A DNA stretch of 46,758 nucleotides, taken from NCBI GenBank assembly GCA_011050075.1, contig DRGK01000003.1:1-46758 (forward strand). The letters are read 5' to 3'. Origin of the DNA: Candidatus Jorgensenbacteria bacterium. Lineage in GTDB: Bacteria; Patescibacteriota; Minisyncoccia; UBA6257; GWB1-50-10. Every line of letters begins with the position of its first letter. Within the stretch, counting starts at the first letter, position 1. The notes beneath the pieces are model-generated. The model made no database searches and was not told the origin of the DNA. It saw only the letters and a program-made list of their open reading frames with translations. Below, piece after piece: positions 37,606 to 46,758 of the stretch. Position numbers and translations under genes: made by a program.

Positions 37606-37629
37606 GTTCAAATCCCTGTCCGGCAGCCA
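37606..37629 (+). other. Possible tRNA 3'-end remnant (T-arm, acceptor, CCA)
   Basis: GTTCAAATCCCTGTCCGGCAGCCA resembles a tRNA 3' end with G73 and encoded CCA; the 5' T-stem strand and the rest of the tRNA are absent. Confidence 0.45.
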
Positions 37630-37663
37630 GTTTGATATAGGTTAGGATTCCGAAGAGTATATT

Positions 37664-38275
37664 ATGAAAAACTTTTTAAACACAAAAACAATCATAGGAA
37701 GCCTAGTAGTAGGTCTCATAGGAAGTGCGTTATGGGAAAATCTATTTAGAGACCTCCTAAATCTTGGAGGAAAAACGTTGTTAACTATATCTACTCTTGG
37801 ACTCGATAAGTACAAGGACAATATATATATGAGTATTGCCCAAGGTTTTTATGAGCGAGTGAGTATCCAAATACTGTCCCTAGGGTTAGGGGTACTTTTT
37901 GGAATTGCACTTGGGACTATAATAATCACATTCAAGATTAATAAAAAAGATGAGAAATCCAAGGATTTAAAAATAAAGAAATGGTTAAGAGGTCACAAAC
38001 GTTTTGTTAAAATCGGATTTCTTATCTATACGATTTTTGTAATGGGTATCACAGTTCTTAGTCTTGCTGAAATCACTTATATAAACAAATCAATAGCTTA
38101 TTATAGACAACTTGAGAGTATTGCGGCTCCATATATTACGTCCGACCAGGAAAAGATATTCAACTCTAGATTTTCCCAGATTAAGAATCGAGAAGGTTAT
38201 ACTAAATTGATCAATGAACTTTCTGTGATTATTGACGAAGCAGGACAGACGGTGGTGCCAGCATTCATTTTCTAA
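37664..38275 (+). CDS. Multi-TM hypothetical protein upstream of the Gabija-like pair
   Basis: About three TM segments; no recognised catalytic motif. Confidence 0.65.
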   Translation: MKNFLNTKTIIGSLVVGLIGSALWENLFRDLLNLGGKTLLTISTLGLDKYKDNIYMSIAQGFYERVSIQILSLGLGVLFGIALGTIIITFKINKKDEKSKDLKIKKWLRGHKRFVKIGFLIYTIFVMGITVLSLAEITYINKSIAYYRQLESIAAPYITSDQEKIFNSRFSQIKNREGYTKLINELSVIIDEAGQTVVPAFIF

Positions 38276-38450
38276 CAGTTCAAATGAATCAAGGAACCGC
38301 TTACGACCCTTTGATTAGAGACATAGAATGGTTCCAACATCATCCCATAAGCCCAATCAGCTTGAGATGGGTTCAGAGTCCGAGAAGCATAATTTTGGTC
38401 CTTGGCACTTGGTGCTCGCATCTTCCTCGTGGCAAGTGTAATATAAATCC

Positions 38451-40433
38451 ATGTATATAGAAAAGGTCAGAATATCAAATTTTCGCTGTTTCGGTCCTAC
38501 GCCGGAAACGATTGCTTTTGATCCTAGTATTACAGCTTTTATTGGAACCAACGGCACTGGGAAAACGGCAGTTATGCAGGCACTTTTACGTCTTTTTGGC
38601 GTGACGTATGAACAACGTCGTCTCAGGCGGCAGGATTTTCACGTACCTCTTGATGAGACAACTTCTCCGAGTGAGCGGATGCTTTTTATTGAAGTAGTTC
38701 TTGCTTTTCCTGAGTTAGATGCAAACGATCCTGTAGCAAAGGCCACGGTCCCTGAGTTTTTCAACCACATGGCGACAGACGATCGTGGTCATCTTAAATG
38801 CAGGCTGCATTTGAAATCAACGTGGACTGATGACGGCTCGATAGAGGGGGCAACTGAGCAAAGGCTGTGGGCGGTTACGACACTATCAGATGATTTTGAC
38901 GAAGAAAAAGATTGCCATGAAGTGAGTATATCGAACCGTAGTCAAGTTCAAATAATTTATGTACCTGCTGTCCGAGACGGTATCTCACAAGTGACTGCGT
39001 TTCTGAAGGGGCGTCTCTGGAAAGCCATCACCTGGTCAAATGAACTACGGGAGATGCTTGGTGATACAGGAGAAATACTCAACAAAAAGTTTCGTTCCGA
39101 GCCAGGAGTCGCCTCGATCACTGCGACGCTTAAGACACGCTGGCAGGAAATCCATTTTGCTGGTACAGACGCCGAACCGCTCTTTAGACCGATCGATTTG
39201 CAACTCGAAGAATTCATAAAAAAGGTTGATGTAGTGTTTCGCTCTGATGAGGCGGGAAAAGATCGAAATATGGATGACCTTAGTGATGGTCAGAGGTCGT
39301 TGTTCCATCTCGCAATGACTGCTGCAACATTGGATGTTGAAGACAAAATAGTATCCGGATCTGTAGGAGATGGCTTTCAAACCGATGGGATTGTATTGCC
39401 AGCGCTTACGGTAATTGCAGTTGAAGAACCTGAGAACAATCTAGCCCCGTTTTACCTGTCAAGAATCATTCGTCAAATCAAAGACGTTACAAAAAGTTCT
39501 CGTGCACAAGCATTGATCGCCAGTCACTCATCGAGTATTTTGGCACGAATTGATCCTTCAATGATTCGACATTTTCAGCTCTTGCGAAAAGACAGGACAG
39601 CCAAAATCAAAGGAATCCTAATTCCGGATGGTGAAGATGATGCAGCAAAATTTATCCGGGAAGCTGTACGAACTTATCCTGAGATATACTTTGCACGATT
39701 TGTAATACTTGGAGAGGGAAGCTCAGAGGAGGTCATAATTCCTCGTTTGGCAGAAGCAATGAATATGCATATCGACAGATCCTTCGTTGCAGTCGTACCT
39801 TTAGGCGGACGTCACGTTAACCACTTGTGGCGATTGCTTTCTGATTTGAAAATTCCCTATGCGACGTTATTGGATCTCGACACCGGACGTGCTGGTGGTG
39901 GTTGGGGAAGGATAAAAACAGTATGTTCTGAGTTGATAAAAAATGGCGCTGATCCTAAAGCAATTTTTGGTGATGAATTATTGCCCGCTGGAGCCGATGC
40001 AAGCCTCGACTCTTTTGTAGGGAGGAAGATTGATGAATCCTTGTCCGAGTGGGTCAAGAACTTGAGAAAATTTAATGTCTTTTTCTGTGCGCCACTAGAT
40101 ATTGATTGGACCATGCTTTCTGCTTTCCCAGAGGCATACCAACATCTTGAAACGGGCAATAGAGGACCCGTTATGACGATTGATGGCAAAATGGCTGTTC
40201 TCGGTGACGCTGGCGATCCATTACCATACGGCGCTGACGATGAAGATATGTTTCGTTGGTATCGCTATTTATTTCTCGGACGTAGCAAACCGAATGCACA
40301 CTTGCGTATACTAAGCCGCTTAGATAACAAAGCGATTACGGCGAACGCACCAGAAGAACTTATAGCATTGCTCGAACACGTAAATGCGAATATTTTCCCA
40401 AAAATTGCTGAAGTTAAAACACCGTCCGCATGA
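38451..40433 (+). CDS. gajA: OLD-family ATPase-TOPRIM nuclease, GajA-like
   Basis: Walker A GTNGTGKT; LSDGQRSLFHLAM; VIAVEEPENNLAP; TOPRIM-like FVILGEGSSEEVIIPRLAEAM...TLLDLDTG. Confidence 0.8.
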   Translation: MYIEKVRISNFRCFGPTPETIAFDPSITAFIGTNGTGKTAVMQALLRLFGVTYEQRRLRRQDFHVPLDETTSPSERMLFIEVVLAFPELDANDPVAKATVPEFFNHMATDDRGHLKCRLHLKSTWTDDGSIEGATEQRLWAVTTLSDDFDEEKDCHEVSISNRSQVQIIYVPAVRDGISQVTAFLKGRLWKAITWSNELREMLGDTGEILNKKFRSEPGVASITATLKTRWQEIHFAGTDAEPLFRPIDLQLEEFIKKVDVVFRSDEAGKDRNMDDLSDGQRSLFHLAMTAATLDVEDKIVSGSVGDGFQTDGIVLPALTVIAVEEPENNLAPFYLSRIIRQIKDVTKSSRAQALIASHSSSILARIDPSMIRHFQLLRKDRTAKIKGILIPDGEDDAAKFIREAVRTYPEIYFARFVILGEGSSEEVIIPRLAEAMNMHIDRSFVAVVPLGGRHVNHLWRLLSDLKIPYATLLDLDTGRAGGGWGRIKTVCSELIKNGADPKAIFGDELLPAGADASLDSFVGRKIDESLSEWVKNLRKFNVFFCAPLDIDWTMLSAFPEAYQHLETGNRGPVMTIDGKMAVLGDAGDPLPYGADDEDMFRWYRYLFLGRSKPNAHLRILSRLDNKAITANAPEELIALLEHVNANIFPKIAEVKTPSA

Positions 40434-42328
40434 AATATACCTTGTCTGAAGCATGGCGACCGCAGGGGGTCGACAATCTTGAGGATGCAGCATGGGCCGC
40501 CCTTCGAGAGACGGGTTGCACGAGTATTATAGCGGGGCCGGGCGCCGGAAAAACGGAATTTCTTGCACAACGTGCAGCCTATTTGTTGCAGACTGGGGTT
40601 TGCCGCAAACCATCTCGAATTTTGGCAATATCTTTCAAAAAGGATGCTGCTCAAAATCTAGCAGATCGTGTACGAAAAAGATGTTCACCAGAGCTAGCGT
40701 CTCGGTTTGAATCTTTGACATTTGATGCGCTTACAAAAAGCCTTGTAGACCGATTCCTCACAGTTCTACCTCAAGAATTGCAACCGACAAAACCATATAA
40801 CGTGATATTTCCCACAAAGCCGGAGGTCCAAAGCTTTTTGGCGACGGCGCGGACTATAGCTGATAGTGCGTGGCATACTGATATCGCTCGTGTTGCTCCG
40901 TCTGGTTTTGAGTCAAATTATATCGGAGCCAAGAAGTTGGGCGTAGAATTTACGGATGCGACAAATGCAGGCGACTTTCTAGTTCATCTGTGGTTGAAAC
41001 AACACTTATCGAGACGACCCTCAGACGTATCATTCGTTATGTTTAACCGCCTTGCTGAACTACTGTTACGCGTAAGTCCTGAAATATTGCGATCACTACG
41101 CCTAACGTACCCATTTGTATTTGTCGATGAGTTTCAAGATACAACTTATGCTCAATATGATTTCCTACTTTCTGCTTTCGGAGGCGGTCAAACAATCGTT
41201 ACTGCGGTCGGAGATAATAAACAGAAAATTATGGGATGGGCCGGCGCTTTACCCGATTCGTTCCAGCAGTTTCGATCGGACTTTGCCGCTCTAGAGATAC
41301 CATTGCGATCAAATTACCGATCCTCTCCAGATCTTGTAAGGATCCAGCAAATCGTAGCACGTGCAATAGACGCGGGGGTAGCTGAAGCTGAAGCGTGCAC
41401 AGAGCAGGCAATTGAAGGGGAAGTGGCGCAAATTTGGAATTTTCCAAATAACATCACTGAAGCACAACAGATCGCTTCTTGGTTAGTTGGTGATATACAA
41501 CGTCGTGGAACATCTACGCGTGATTATGCACTACTTGTGAAGCAAACCACAAATCTCTTTGAGGATCAGCTATCCGTAGCATTGAACAAGAAAAACCTTC
41601 AGTTACGTAATGAGGATAAGCGTATAGGGAAAATAACCCTTCAGGATCTCTTAGTGGATGAATTGGTTCAAATTTCTATAGCTATTCTAAAAGTGGCAAC
41701 CCTACCTCGTGCACCCGAAGCTTGGAGTATTGCGTCTCAGGCAGTTTTACGTTTGCGCGGAATAGACCCTGATAATGATGTTGGGTGTCAAAAAACTGAA
41801 AGACAGTTGAAAGCATTTATTGATCGACTACGCGTATTTACACAAAAGACAGTTCCACACCCGAAATATGTTGGAGTAATACTTGATAATCTCATTAAGT
41901 TTCTCGATCCTCCGGCGCTTTCGCGTGCATACCTGCAATACAGTACAGGAGATAACCTCGCAATTGCAATTGAAGGACTACGTTTACACCTCACCGATTC
42001 CACAAGAAGCACATCAACGTGGACAGCTTGCCTCGATGCTTTTGAAGGTGAAAATTGTATTTCCCTGATGACGGTGCATAAAAGCAAGGGGCTCGAATAC
42101 GACACAATCATATTTGTTGGCTTAGACGATAAAACATGGTGGAGTCACACTAAGGGTAATACTGAAGGAACCGCTATATTTTTTGTTGCACTTTCCAGAG
42201 CAAAACAGCGCATTGTTTTCACATTTTGTTCCACACGTGGTCCGAGGGATTTAGTTGATGATCTGTACACACTCTTGAGAGAGGCTGGTGTTCCGGAAGT
42301 TGAATATAGTATTACACCAGATACATAA
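40430..42328 (+). CDS. gajB: UvrD/Rep-type superfamily 1 helicase, GajB-like
   Basis: IAGPGAGKTEF; FVDEFQDTTYAQYD; LMTVHKSKGLEYDTIIFVGL; VALSRAKQRIVFTF; ATGA overlap with gajA. Confidence 0.82.
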   Translation: MKYTLSEAWRPQGVDNLEDAAWAALRETGCTSIIAGPGAGKTEFLAQRAAYLLQTGVCRKPSRILAISFKKDAAQNLADRVRKRCSPELASRFESLTFDALTKSLVDRFLTVLPQELQPTKPYNVIFPTKPEVQSFLATARTIADSAWHTDIARVAPSGFESNYIGAKKLGVEFTDATNAGDFLVHLWLKQHLSRRPSDVSFVMFNRLAELLLRVSPEILRSLRLTYPFVFVDEFQDTTYAQYDFLLSAFGGGQTIVTAVGDNKQKIMGWAGALPDSFQQFRSDFAALEIPLRSNYRSSPDLVRIQQIVARAIDAGVAEAEACTEQAIEGEVAQIWNFPNNITEAQQIASWLVGDIQRRGTSTRDYALLVKQTTNLFEDQLSVALNKKNLQLRNEDKRIGKITLQDLLVDELVQISIAILKVATLPRAPEAWSIASQAVLRLRGIDPDNDVGCQKTERQLKAFIDRLRVFTQKTVPHPKYVGVILDNLIKFLDPPALSRAYLQYSTGDNLAIAIEGLRLHLTDSTRSTSTWTACLDAFEGENCISLMTVHKSKGLEYDTIIFVGLDDKTWWSHTKGNTEGTAIFFVALSRAKQRIVFTFCSTRGPRDLVDDLYTLLREAGVPEVEYSITPDT

Positions 42329-42351
42329 CGTTCTAAGATGTTTAAGATTGA

Positions 42352-42582
42352 ATGGTTACCGTTCCTTTAGTAACCAATGAATTGTTATCAAAATATTTTA
42401 CTTATCAAAAACCAATTCGTAAGACACTAGATCCAAAATATAAAGTTTTAACCAAAGATGGTTTGGTAATAAGGTTGCAGAAAGATCATAAAAGATTATT
42501 GGCAGAATCAGAAGAGCGTATTAGAAAAGCAAAAGAAAAGGTTTCCGAGGAGCATAAAAATCAAGAACAAAAAATAAGCTAA
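42352..42582 (+). CDS. Small hypothetical protein with charged C-terminus
   Basis: 76-aa ORF, no recognised domain. Confidence 0.35.
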   Translation: MVTVPLVTNELLSKYFTYQKPIRKTLDPKYKVLTKDGLVIRLQKDHKRLLAESEERIRKAKEKVSEEHKNQEQKIS

Positions 42583-42641
42583 AAATCCTTATAGGGCTTG
42601 GTGAGGGATTATCCGAGACCGAGGAGTCAAGCATTGCGGTT

Positions 42642-42719
42642 CCAACATCGTCCCATAGCCCCAGCAAAATAAACGGCTCAACCCCATTGAGCCGTTTATT
42701 TTCGCATTGTTGTGATATT
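42642..42719. repeat. 78-bp direct repeat, copy 2, containing a bidirectional terminator hairpin
   Basis: 76/78 identical to 37494-37571; AAAATAAACGGCTCAA-cccca-TTGAGCCGTTTATTTT. Confidence 0.95.
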
Positions 42720-42727
42720 GTGGAGAG

Positions 42728-42766
42728 ATGAATTCAGAAGTAAAGCAGTGTAAGAACTGTAAACAA
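42728..42766 (+). pseudogene. 5' remnant of a Cys-rich zinc-ribbon family gene
   Basis: ATG reads MNSEVKQCKNCKQ, resembling the CQNCK start of paralog 3 (3353-5080), then becomes unrelated and stops at 42854-42856 inside dnaG. Confidence 0.5.
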
Positions 42767-42818
42767 GTTAAAATCTTAAAGTTGATTTTGCTACGTGGCG
42801 TCAGTACACTGATGAATA

Positions 42819-44516
42819 ATGCCAACCGATGCAGAGCGTATCAAGCAGAAGCTTGATATCGTTGAATTTTTAAAATCCGCGATGACACTTTCCCCAGCGG
42901 GAAAAAACTTTAAGGGGTTATGTCCGTTCCACCAGGAAAAGAACCCTTCCTTTATGGTGTCTTCAGAGCGGCAAAGTTGGCATTGTTTTGGGTGCGGAGA
43001 AGGTGGAGACGTTATAAAATTTGCCATGCTGTATGAAAATCTGGATTTTCCCGAAGCATTGCGTGTATTAGCAGAGAAGGCAGGCATTGATATTGCGGTT
43101 ATGAACCAACGTGACCAACGTCAGTTTACGGTCTTGTACGATATTAACACGGAGGCTCAGAAGTCATTTGCTCATGCATTATGGAAAAATAATGCAGCGC
43201 TTGTATACTTGCGTGATAGAGGATTAAAGGATGAAACGATACGCGAGTTTGGTCTTGGTTTTTCTCCGGGTGGTGATGCGCTGGTGGTGCATCTAATTAA
43301 AAAAGGATATGCCATAGAGGATATACACAAAGCCGGCATTGCGTACCGTTACCGTGGACTCAATAAAGACAGATTTGATGGACGCATCGTATTTCCGATA
43401 ACGAACGATATTGGGAATGTAGTTGGCTTTACGGGACGCATTTTTAACAAGGAAGAAACCGATGAGGTGCCGAAGTACATGAATAGTCCTGAGACACTTA
43501 TTTTTATAAAATCAAAATTACTGTATGGGTTGCATAAGAGCAAGCCGGCTATTGTTAAATCACGGACCGTATTTTTAGTTGAGGGGCAGATGGATGTGCT
43601 TATGGTATGGCAGGCAGGTGTGCATAATGTGGTTGCAGTTTCCGGAACCGGCCTGACGGGGAAGCACCTCATGAAATTGCGTCGCATAGCGGACACGGTA
43701 ATAGTGAGCTTTGATAACGATGCATCAGGACTGAAAGCACTTGAGCGAAGTTTGGATATATTCAGTACCTTTGATTTTCATATCAAGGCAGCTTCACTTG
43801 GTACGTATAAAGATCCTGCAGAGATGGCAGAAGCAGATCCACAGGCGCTAAAAAAAGCTATTACAGACGCCCAACCGGTATTTACTTATCTGTTTGAAAC
43901 GTACTTCCGCACGCAGAATATTACGGACATCATGGAGCGTAAAAATAAGGTGCGTCATTTATTAGGTAAAATTCAAAATCTTGCCAGTACTATTGAGCGG
44001 GATATGTGGATCAAGGAACTATCACGGTATTCCGGTATTGCAGAAACAGCACTTACTGAGGAGCTTGGCGAGATGAAAAGTATGAAGCGTGAGCATATGA
44101 CTGGTGACAGAGAGACACTTGAACAGCTTCCACCCCGAGAACGTATAGAACACATAGTGCGTCGGCTGCTCCTCGTCGCATGTACCGTAAAAGAGCTTTG
44201 GCAGATATTAGAGAAACATGAAGCCTGGTTTCCGGAGCAGTATCGTGAGATACTCAAGAATCCAGAAGACGAAAAGACAAACTTATTGGAGATGGAATCA
44301 AGTTACCTAACCGGAGATATTGATCCCGAACTATTAAAGACAGAGTTTCAGGAATTAATGTGTCAGCTCGAAATAGAGTTTCTGAAAAAGAAACAATCCG
44401 TACTAAAAGAGAAGATGCGCACATTATTAGAAGACGATACAGAGGTGGAAGTGTTAGCAGAAAAGTTCTATAACATTGCAGGTAAAATTGATACACTAAT
44501 AAAGAAAAATACGTAA
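42819..44516 (+). CDS. dnaG: DNA primase
   Basis: [52 protein letters not shown]. Confidence 0.97.
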   Translation: MPTDAERIKQKLDIVEFLKSAMTLSPAGKNFKGLCPFHQEKNPSFMVSSERQSWHCFGCGEGGDVIKFAMLYENLDFPEALRVLAEKAGIDIAVMNQRDQRQFTVLYDINTEAQKSFAHALWKNNAALVYLRDRGLKDETIREFGLGFSPGGDALVVHLIKKGYAIEDIHKAGIAYRYRGLNKDRFDGRIVFPITNDIGNVVGFTGRIFNKEETDEVPKYMNSPETLIFIKSKLLYGLHKSKPAIVKSRTVFLVEGQMDVLMVWQAGVHNVVAVSGTGLTGKHLMKLRRIADTVIVSFDNDASGLKALERSLDIFSTFDFHIKAASLGTYKDPAEMAEADPQALKKAITDAQPVFTYLFETYFRTQNITDIMERKNKVRHLLGKIQNLASTIERDMWIKELSRYSGIAETALTEELGEMKSMKREHMTGDRETLEQLPPRERIEHIVRRLLLVACTVKELWQILEKHEAWFPEQYREILKNPEDEKTNLLEMESSYLTGDIDPELLKTEFQELMCQLEIEFLKKKQSVLKEKMRTLLEDDTEVEVLAEKFYNIAGKIDTLIKKNT

Positions 44517-44518
44517 CT

Positions 44519-45832
44519 ATGACTGTAAAAAAACAACCAAAGGGGAAGAGAAAAAGTACTGCTAAGACGCGCACAAAAACAGCACAGCGAAGCACAAAAC
44601 GTGTACCAAGGAAGAAAGGTGCTAAACATACAACAGGAAAGAAAACAATCTCTAAAAAGGAATCACCGAAGAAACTTGTAGCGCGTAGCAGAAAACCTAA
44701 GGTGGCAGTGCGCAAGAAAACTACCCCAAAGCGTATTTCCAAAAAACAGGAGAAGCAGCTTGAGGAATACCGAACACTTCTTAAAGAATTAACAGATCGT
44801 GGCCGCAGTCGTAGCTTTGTGACTGATGCTGAGGTTTTGAATTATTTTCCATTTATTGAAAAACATCTTCCATTCTTGGAAGAGGTGTATAACATATTAG
44901 ATAAGGAAGGTATTAAAGTACTTCAATCATCACCACTCATTGATGGTTCGGATGAGGAAATTAATGTTAAAGAACTTAAAGCCGCGACGTCAGTAGGTCG
45001 GCATATGCCCGACGTGGTGCAGATGTATCTCAAAGAAATTGGTAGAACTTCACTCCTTACTTCTAAAGAGGAGAAAGAGCTGGCAAAACGTATTGAACGG
45101 GATGATGAAGAAGCGCGTAAAAAGCTCGTTCAAGCAAACTTGCGATTAGTTGTTTCGATTGCGAAACGGTATGTGAATCGCAGCCCACACTTGAACATTT
45201 TAGATTTAATACAAGAAGGAAACATTGGGTTAACGCGTGCTGTGGAAAAATTTGATTATCGCAAGGGATTTAAGTTTTCAACCTATGCTACGTGGTGGAT
45301 TCGGCAGGCAGTAACACGTGCACTCGCAGACTACTCTCGTACTATCCGCATTCCGGTACATATGGTTGAAACGATTACGAAGTATACACAGAAGAAGCGA
45401 GAGCTGATGCAGCAACTGGGACGCGAACCGCTTTCTGAAGAAGTAGCGCTTGAAATGAACATAACTGTGGATAAGGTTCGGTACATTCAAAAAATCTCAC
45501 AGGAGGTGATATCACTTGAAAAACCAATCGGCGACAGTGATGAAGACTCAACACTATCGGATCTCATCCGTGATGAGCAAACCCCCTCTCCGGACCAAAT
45601 GGCAAATATCGCGTTGCTCAAGGAGCAAATTCAAGATGTATTGCAGGATCTCACGCCGCGTGAGCAGAAAATTTTATCAATGCGATTTGGACTTGAAGAT
45701 AATATTACACACACGCTGGAAGAAGTAGGAAAAGTGTTTGGTGTAACGCGCGAGCGCATTCGACAGATTGAGGCGAAAGCACTCGAGAAAATACGAGGGC
45801 ACGAAAAAGCATTGAAGCTGGAAGGGTACTAA
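44519..45832 (+). CDS. rpoD: RNA polymerase primary sigma factor
   Basis: [14 protein letters not shown]...[38 protein letters not shown]; region 4 [21 protein letters not shown]. Confidence 0.97.
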   Translation: MTVKKQPKGKRKSTAKTRTKTAQRSTKRVPRKKGAKHTTGKKTISKKESPKKLVARSRKPKVAVRKKTTPKRISKKQEKQLEEYRTLLKELTDRGRSRSFVTDAEVLNYFPFIEKHLPFLEEVYNILDKEGIKVLQSSPLIDGSDEEINVKELKAATSVGRHMPDVVQMYLKEIGRTSLLTSKEEKELAKRIERDDEEARKKLVQANLRLVVSIAKRYVNRSPHLNILDLIQEGNIGLTRAVEKFDYRKGFKFSTYATWWIRQAVTRALADYSRTIRIPVHMVETITKYTQKKRELMQQLGREPLSEEVALEMNITVDKVRYIQKISQEVISLEKPIGDSDEDSTLSDLIRDEQTPSPDQMANIALLKEQIQDVLQDLTPREQKILSMRFGLEDNITHTLEEVGKVFGVTRERIRQIEAKALEKIRGHEKALKLEGY

Positions 45833-45836
45833 CGTT

Positions 45837-46758
45837 ATGACATCTAAAGAGATACGACAGAAGTTTTTAGAATACTTTGAGAAACATGGCCACGCGGTGG
45901 TGCCTTCATCCTCTCTGGTTCCAGATGATCCGTCGGTGCTTTTGACAACTGCAGGTATGCAGCAGTTCAAGCAGTATTTTACCGGAGAGCTTGATGCTGA
46001 GAAAGATTTTGGAAGTAAGAATACCGTATCGGTTCAGAAATCGTTTCGGACATCAGATATTGATGAAGTAGGGGACGAAAACCACCTTACGTTCTTTGAG
46101 ATGCTCGGAAATTTTTCCTTCGGCGGATACTTTCAGGAGAAAGCGATCAAGTATGCATACGAGTTTATTACGAAGGAAATGGGGTTTGAGATTGATTATG
46201 TAACCATCTTTGATGGTGCGAAACTCCCTGAAGGCGATTGGCGTAAAACAGGTACCGTACCTGACCAGCAGTCTTATGAAGCGTGGAGGAAAATCTTTTC
46301 CGCCGAGGGGTTTTCTGAAACTGAATTTAGCAAGCACAAGATTCGCAGGGAAGGTGTTGATAATTTTTGGGGACCGACGGGCAGTGAGGGCCCATGCGGT
46401 CCCACAACCGAGATTTATATGAAGAATATAGATGGGAAACCGATAGAAATCTGGAACATTGTTTTTAATCAATATTATTGTGACAAAAACAAAAATCTCA
46501 CATTTCTTGAAACGTTTGGTGAAGACTTGGGACAGGTGGGTATAGATACCGGCATGGGGCTGGAGCGCTTGGTAATGGTTGTGCAGGGAACACCGACTAT
46601 TTTTGAGACGGATCTCTTTGCACCGATTATCGCGTTGCTACCGGACGAAGTTCCGGTTCGGGTAAAGCGTATACTTGCCGACCACGTACGCGGTATCGCG
46701 TTTTTAATTGTTGATGGTGTTGAACCGTCTAATAAAGAAGTGGGATATATCCTGCGCC
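45837..46758 (+). CDS. alaS: Alanyl-tRNA synthetase (partial, runs off the window)
   Basis: MTSKEIRQKFLEYFEKHGHAVVPSSSLVPDDPSVLLTTAGMQQFKQYF; FWGPTGSEGPCGPTTEIY; MGLERLVMV. Confidence 0.97.
   Translation, partial: MTSKEIRQKFLEYFEKHGHAVVPSSSLVPDDPSVLLTTAGMQQFKQYFTGELDAEKDFGSKNTVSVQKSFRTSDIDEVGDENHLTFFEMLGNFSFGGYFQEKAIKYAYEFITKEMGFEIDYVTIFDGAKLPEGDWRKTGTVPDQQSYEAWRKIFSAEGFSETEFSKHKIRREGVDNFWGPTGSEGPCGPTTEIYMKNIDGKPIEIWNIVFNQYYCDKNKNLTFLETFGEDLGQVGIDTGMGLERLVMVVQGTPTIFETDLFAPIIALLPDEVPVRVKRILADHVRGIAFLIVDGVEPSNKEVGYILR

Noticed and set aside
38284-38460. Open frame MNQGTAYDPLIRDIEWFQHHP... before gajA
   Set aside because: About 58 codons, no recognisable motif, overlaps a degenerate repeat segment; coding status unsupported.
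1-46758. CRISPR array, prophage, rRNA operon or IS transposase
   Set aside because: No regularly spaced repeats, phage structural genes, rRNA sequence or transposase/integrase ORF was recognised in the window.

Overview
The window looks like chromosome of a Candidate Phyla Radiation (Patescibacteria/Parcubacteria-like) bacterium. I infer this from the gene content and divergent proteins; it was not tested. Order: (i) 1-5.1 kb: three tandem paralogs of a Cys-rich, multi-zinc-ribbon family, with a 135-bp exact repeat at the left edge that breaks the first gene. (ii) 5.1-16.4 kb: housekeeping genes (M17 aminopeptidase, HerA/TraD-like ATPase, efp, mnmA, split comEC, aspS, ndk, a candidate structured ncRNA, metG, tRNA-Gly). 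(iii) 16.4-19.7 kb: a tRNA-Gly fragment interrupted by a 20-bp palindrome, then three GH130-type domains in two genes. (iv) 19.7-21.7 kb: purH flanked by direct copies of the rpmB 3' end. (v) 21.7-26.2 kb: rpmB, M50 protease, rpsL-rpsG-fusA. (vi) 26.2-42.7 kb: a defence island with an AbrB-like regulator under a 42-bp palindrome, RadC, DUF262/HNH, a Type I RM operon carrying two embedded membrane-protein genes, and a Gabija-like GajA/GajB cassette flanked by 78-bp near-identical repeats, a possible tRNA 3'-end remnant and a 5' remnant of the Cys-rich family. (vii) 42.8-46.8 kb: dnaG, rpoD, alaS (partial). The strongest leads are the rpmB 3'-end duplication around purH, the Gabija cassette flanked by 78-bp repeats, the membrane genes inside hsdMSR, and the palindrome inserted in a tRNA fragment. 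No CRISPR array, rRNA or transposase was seen.
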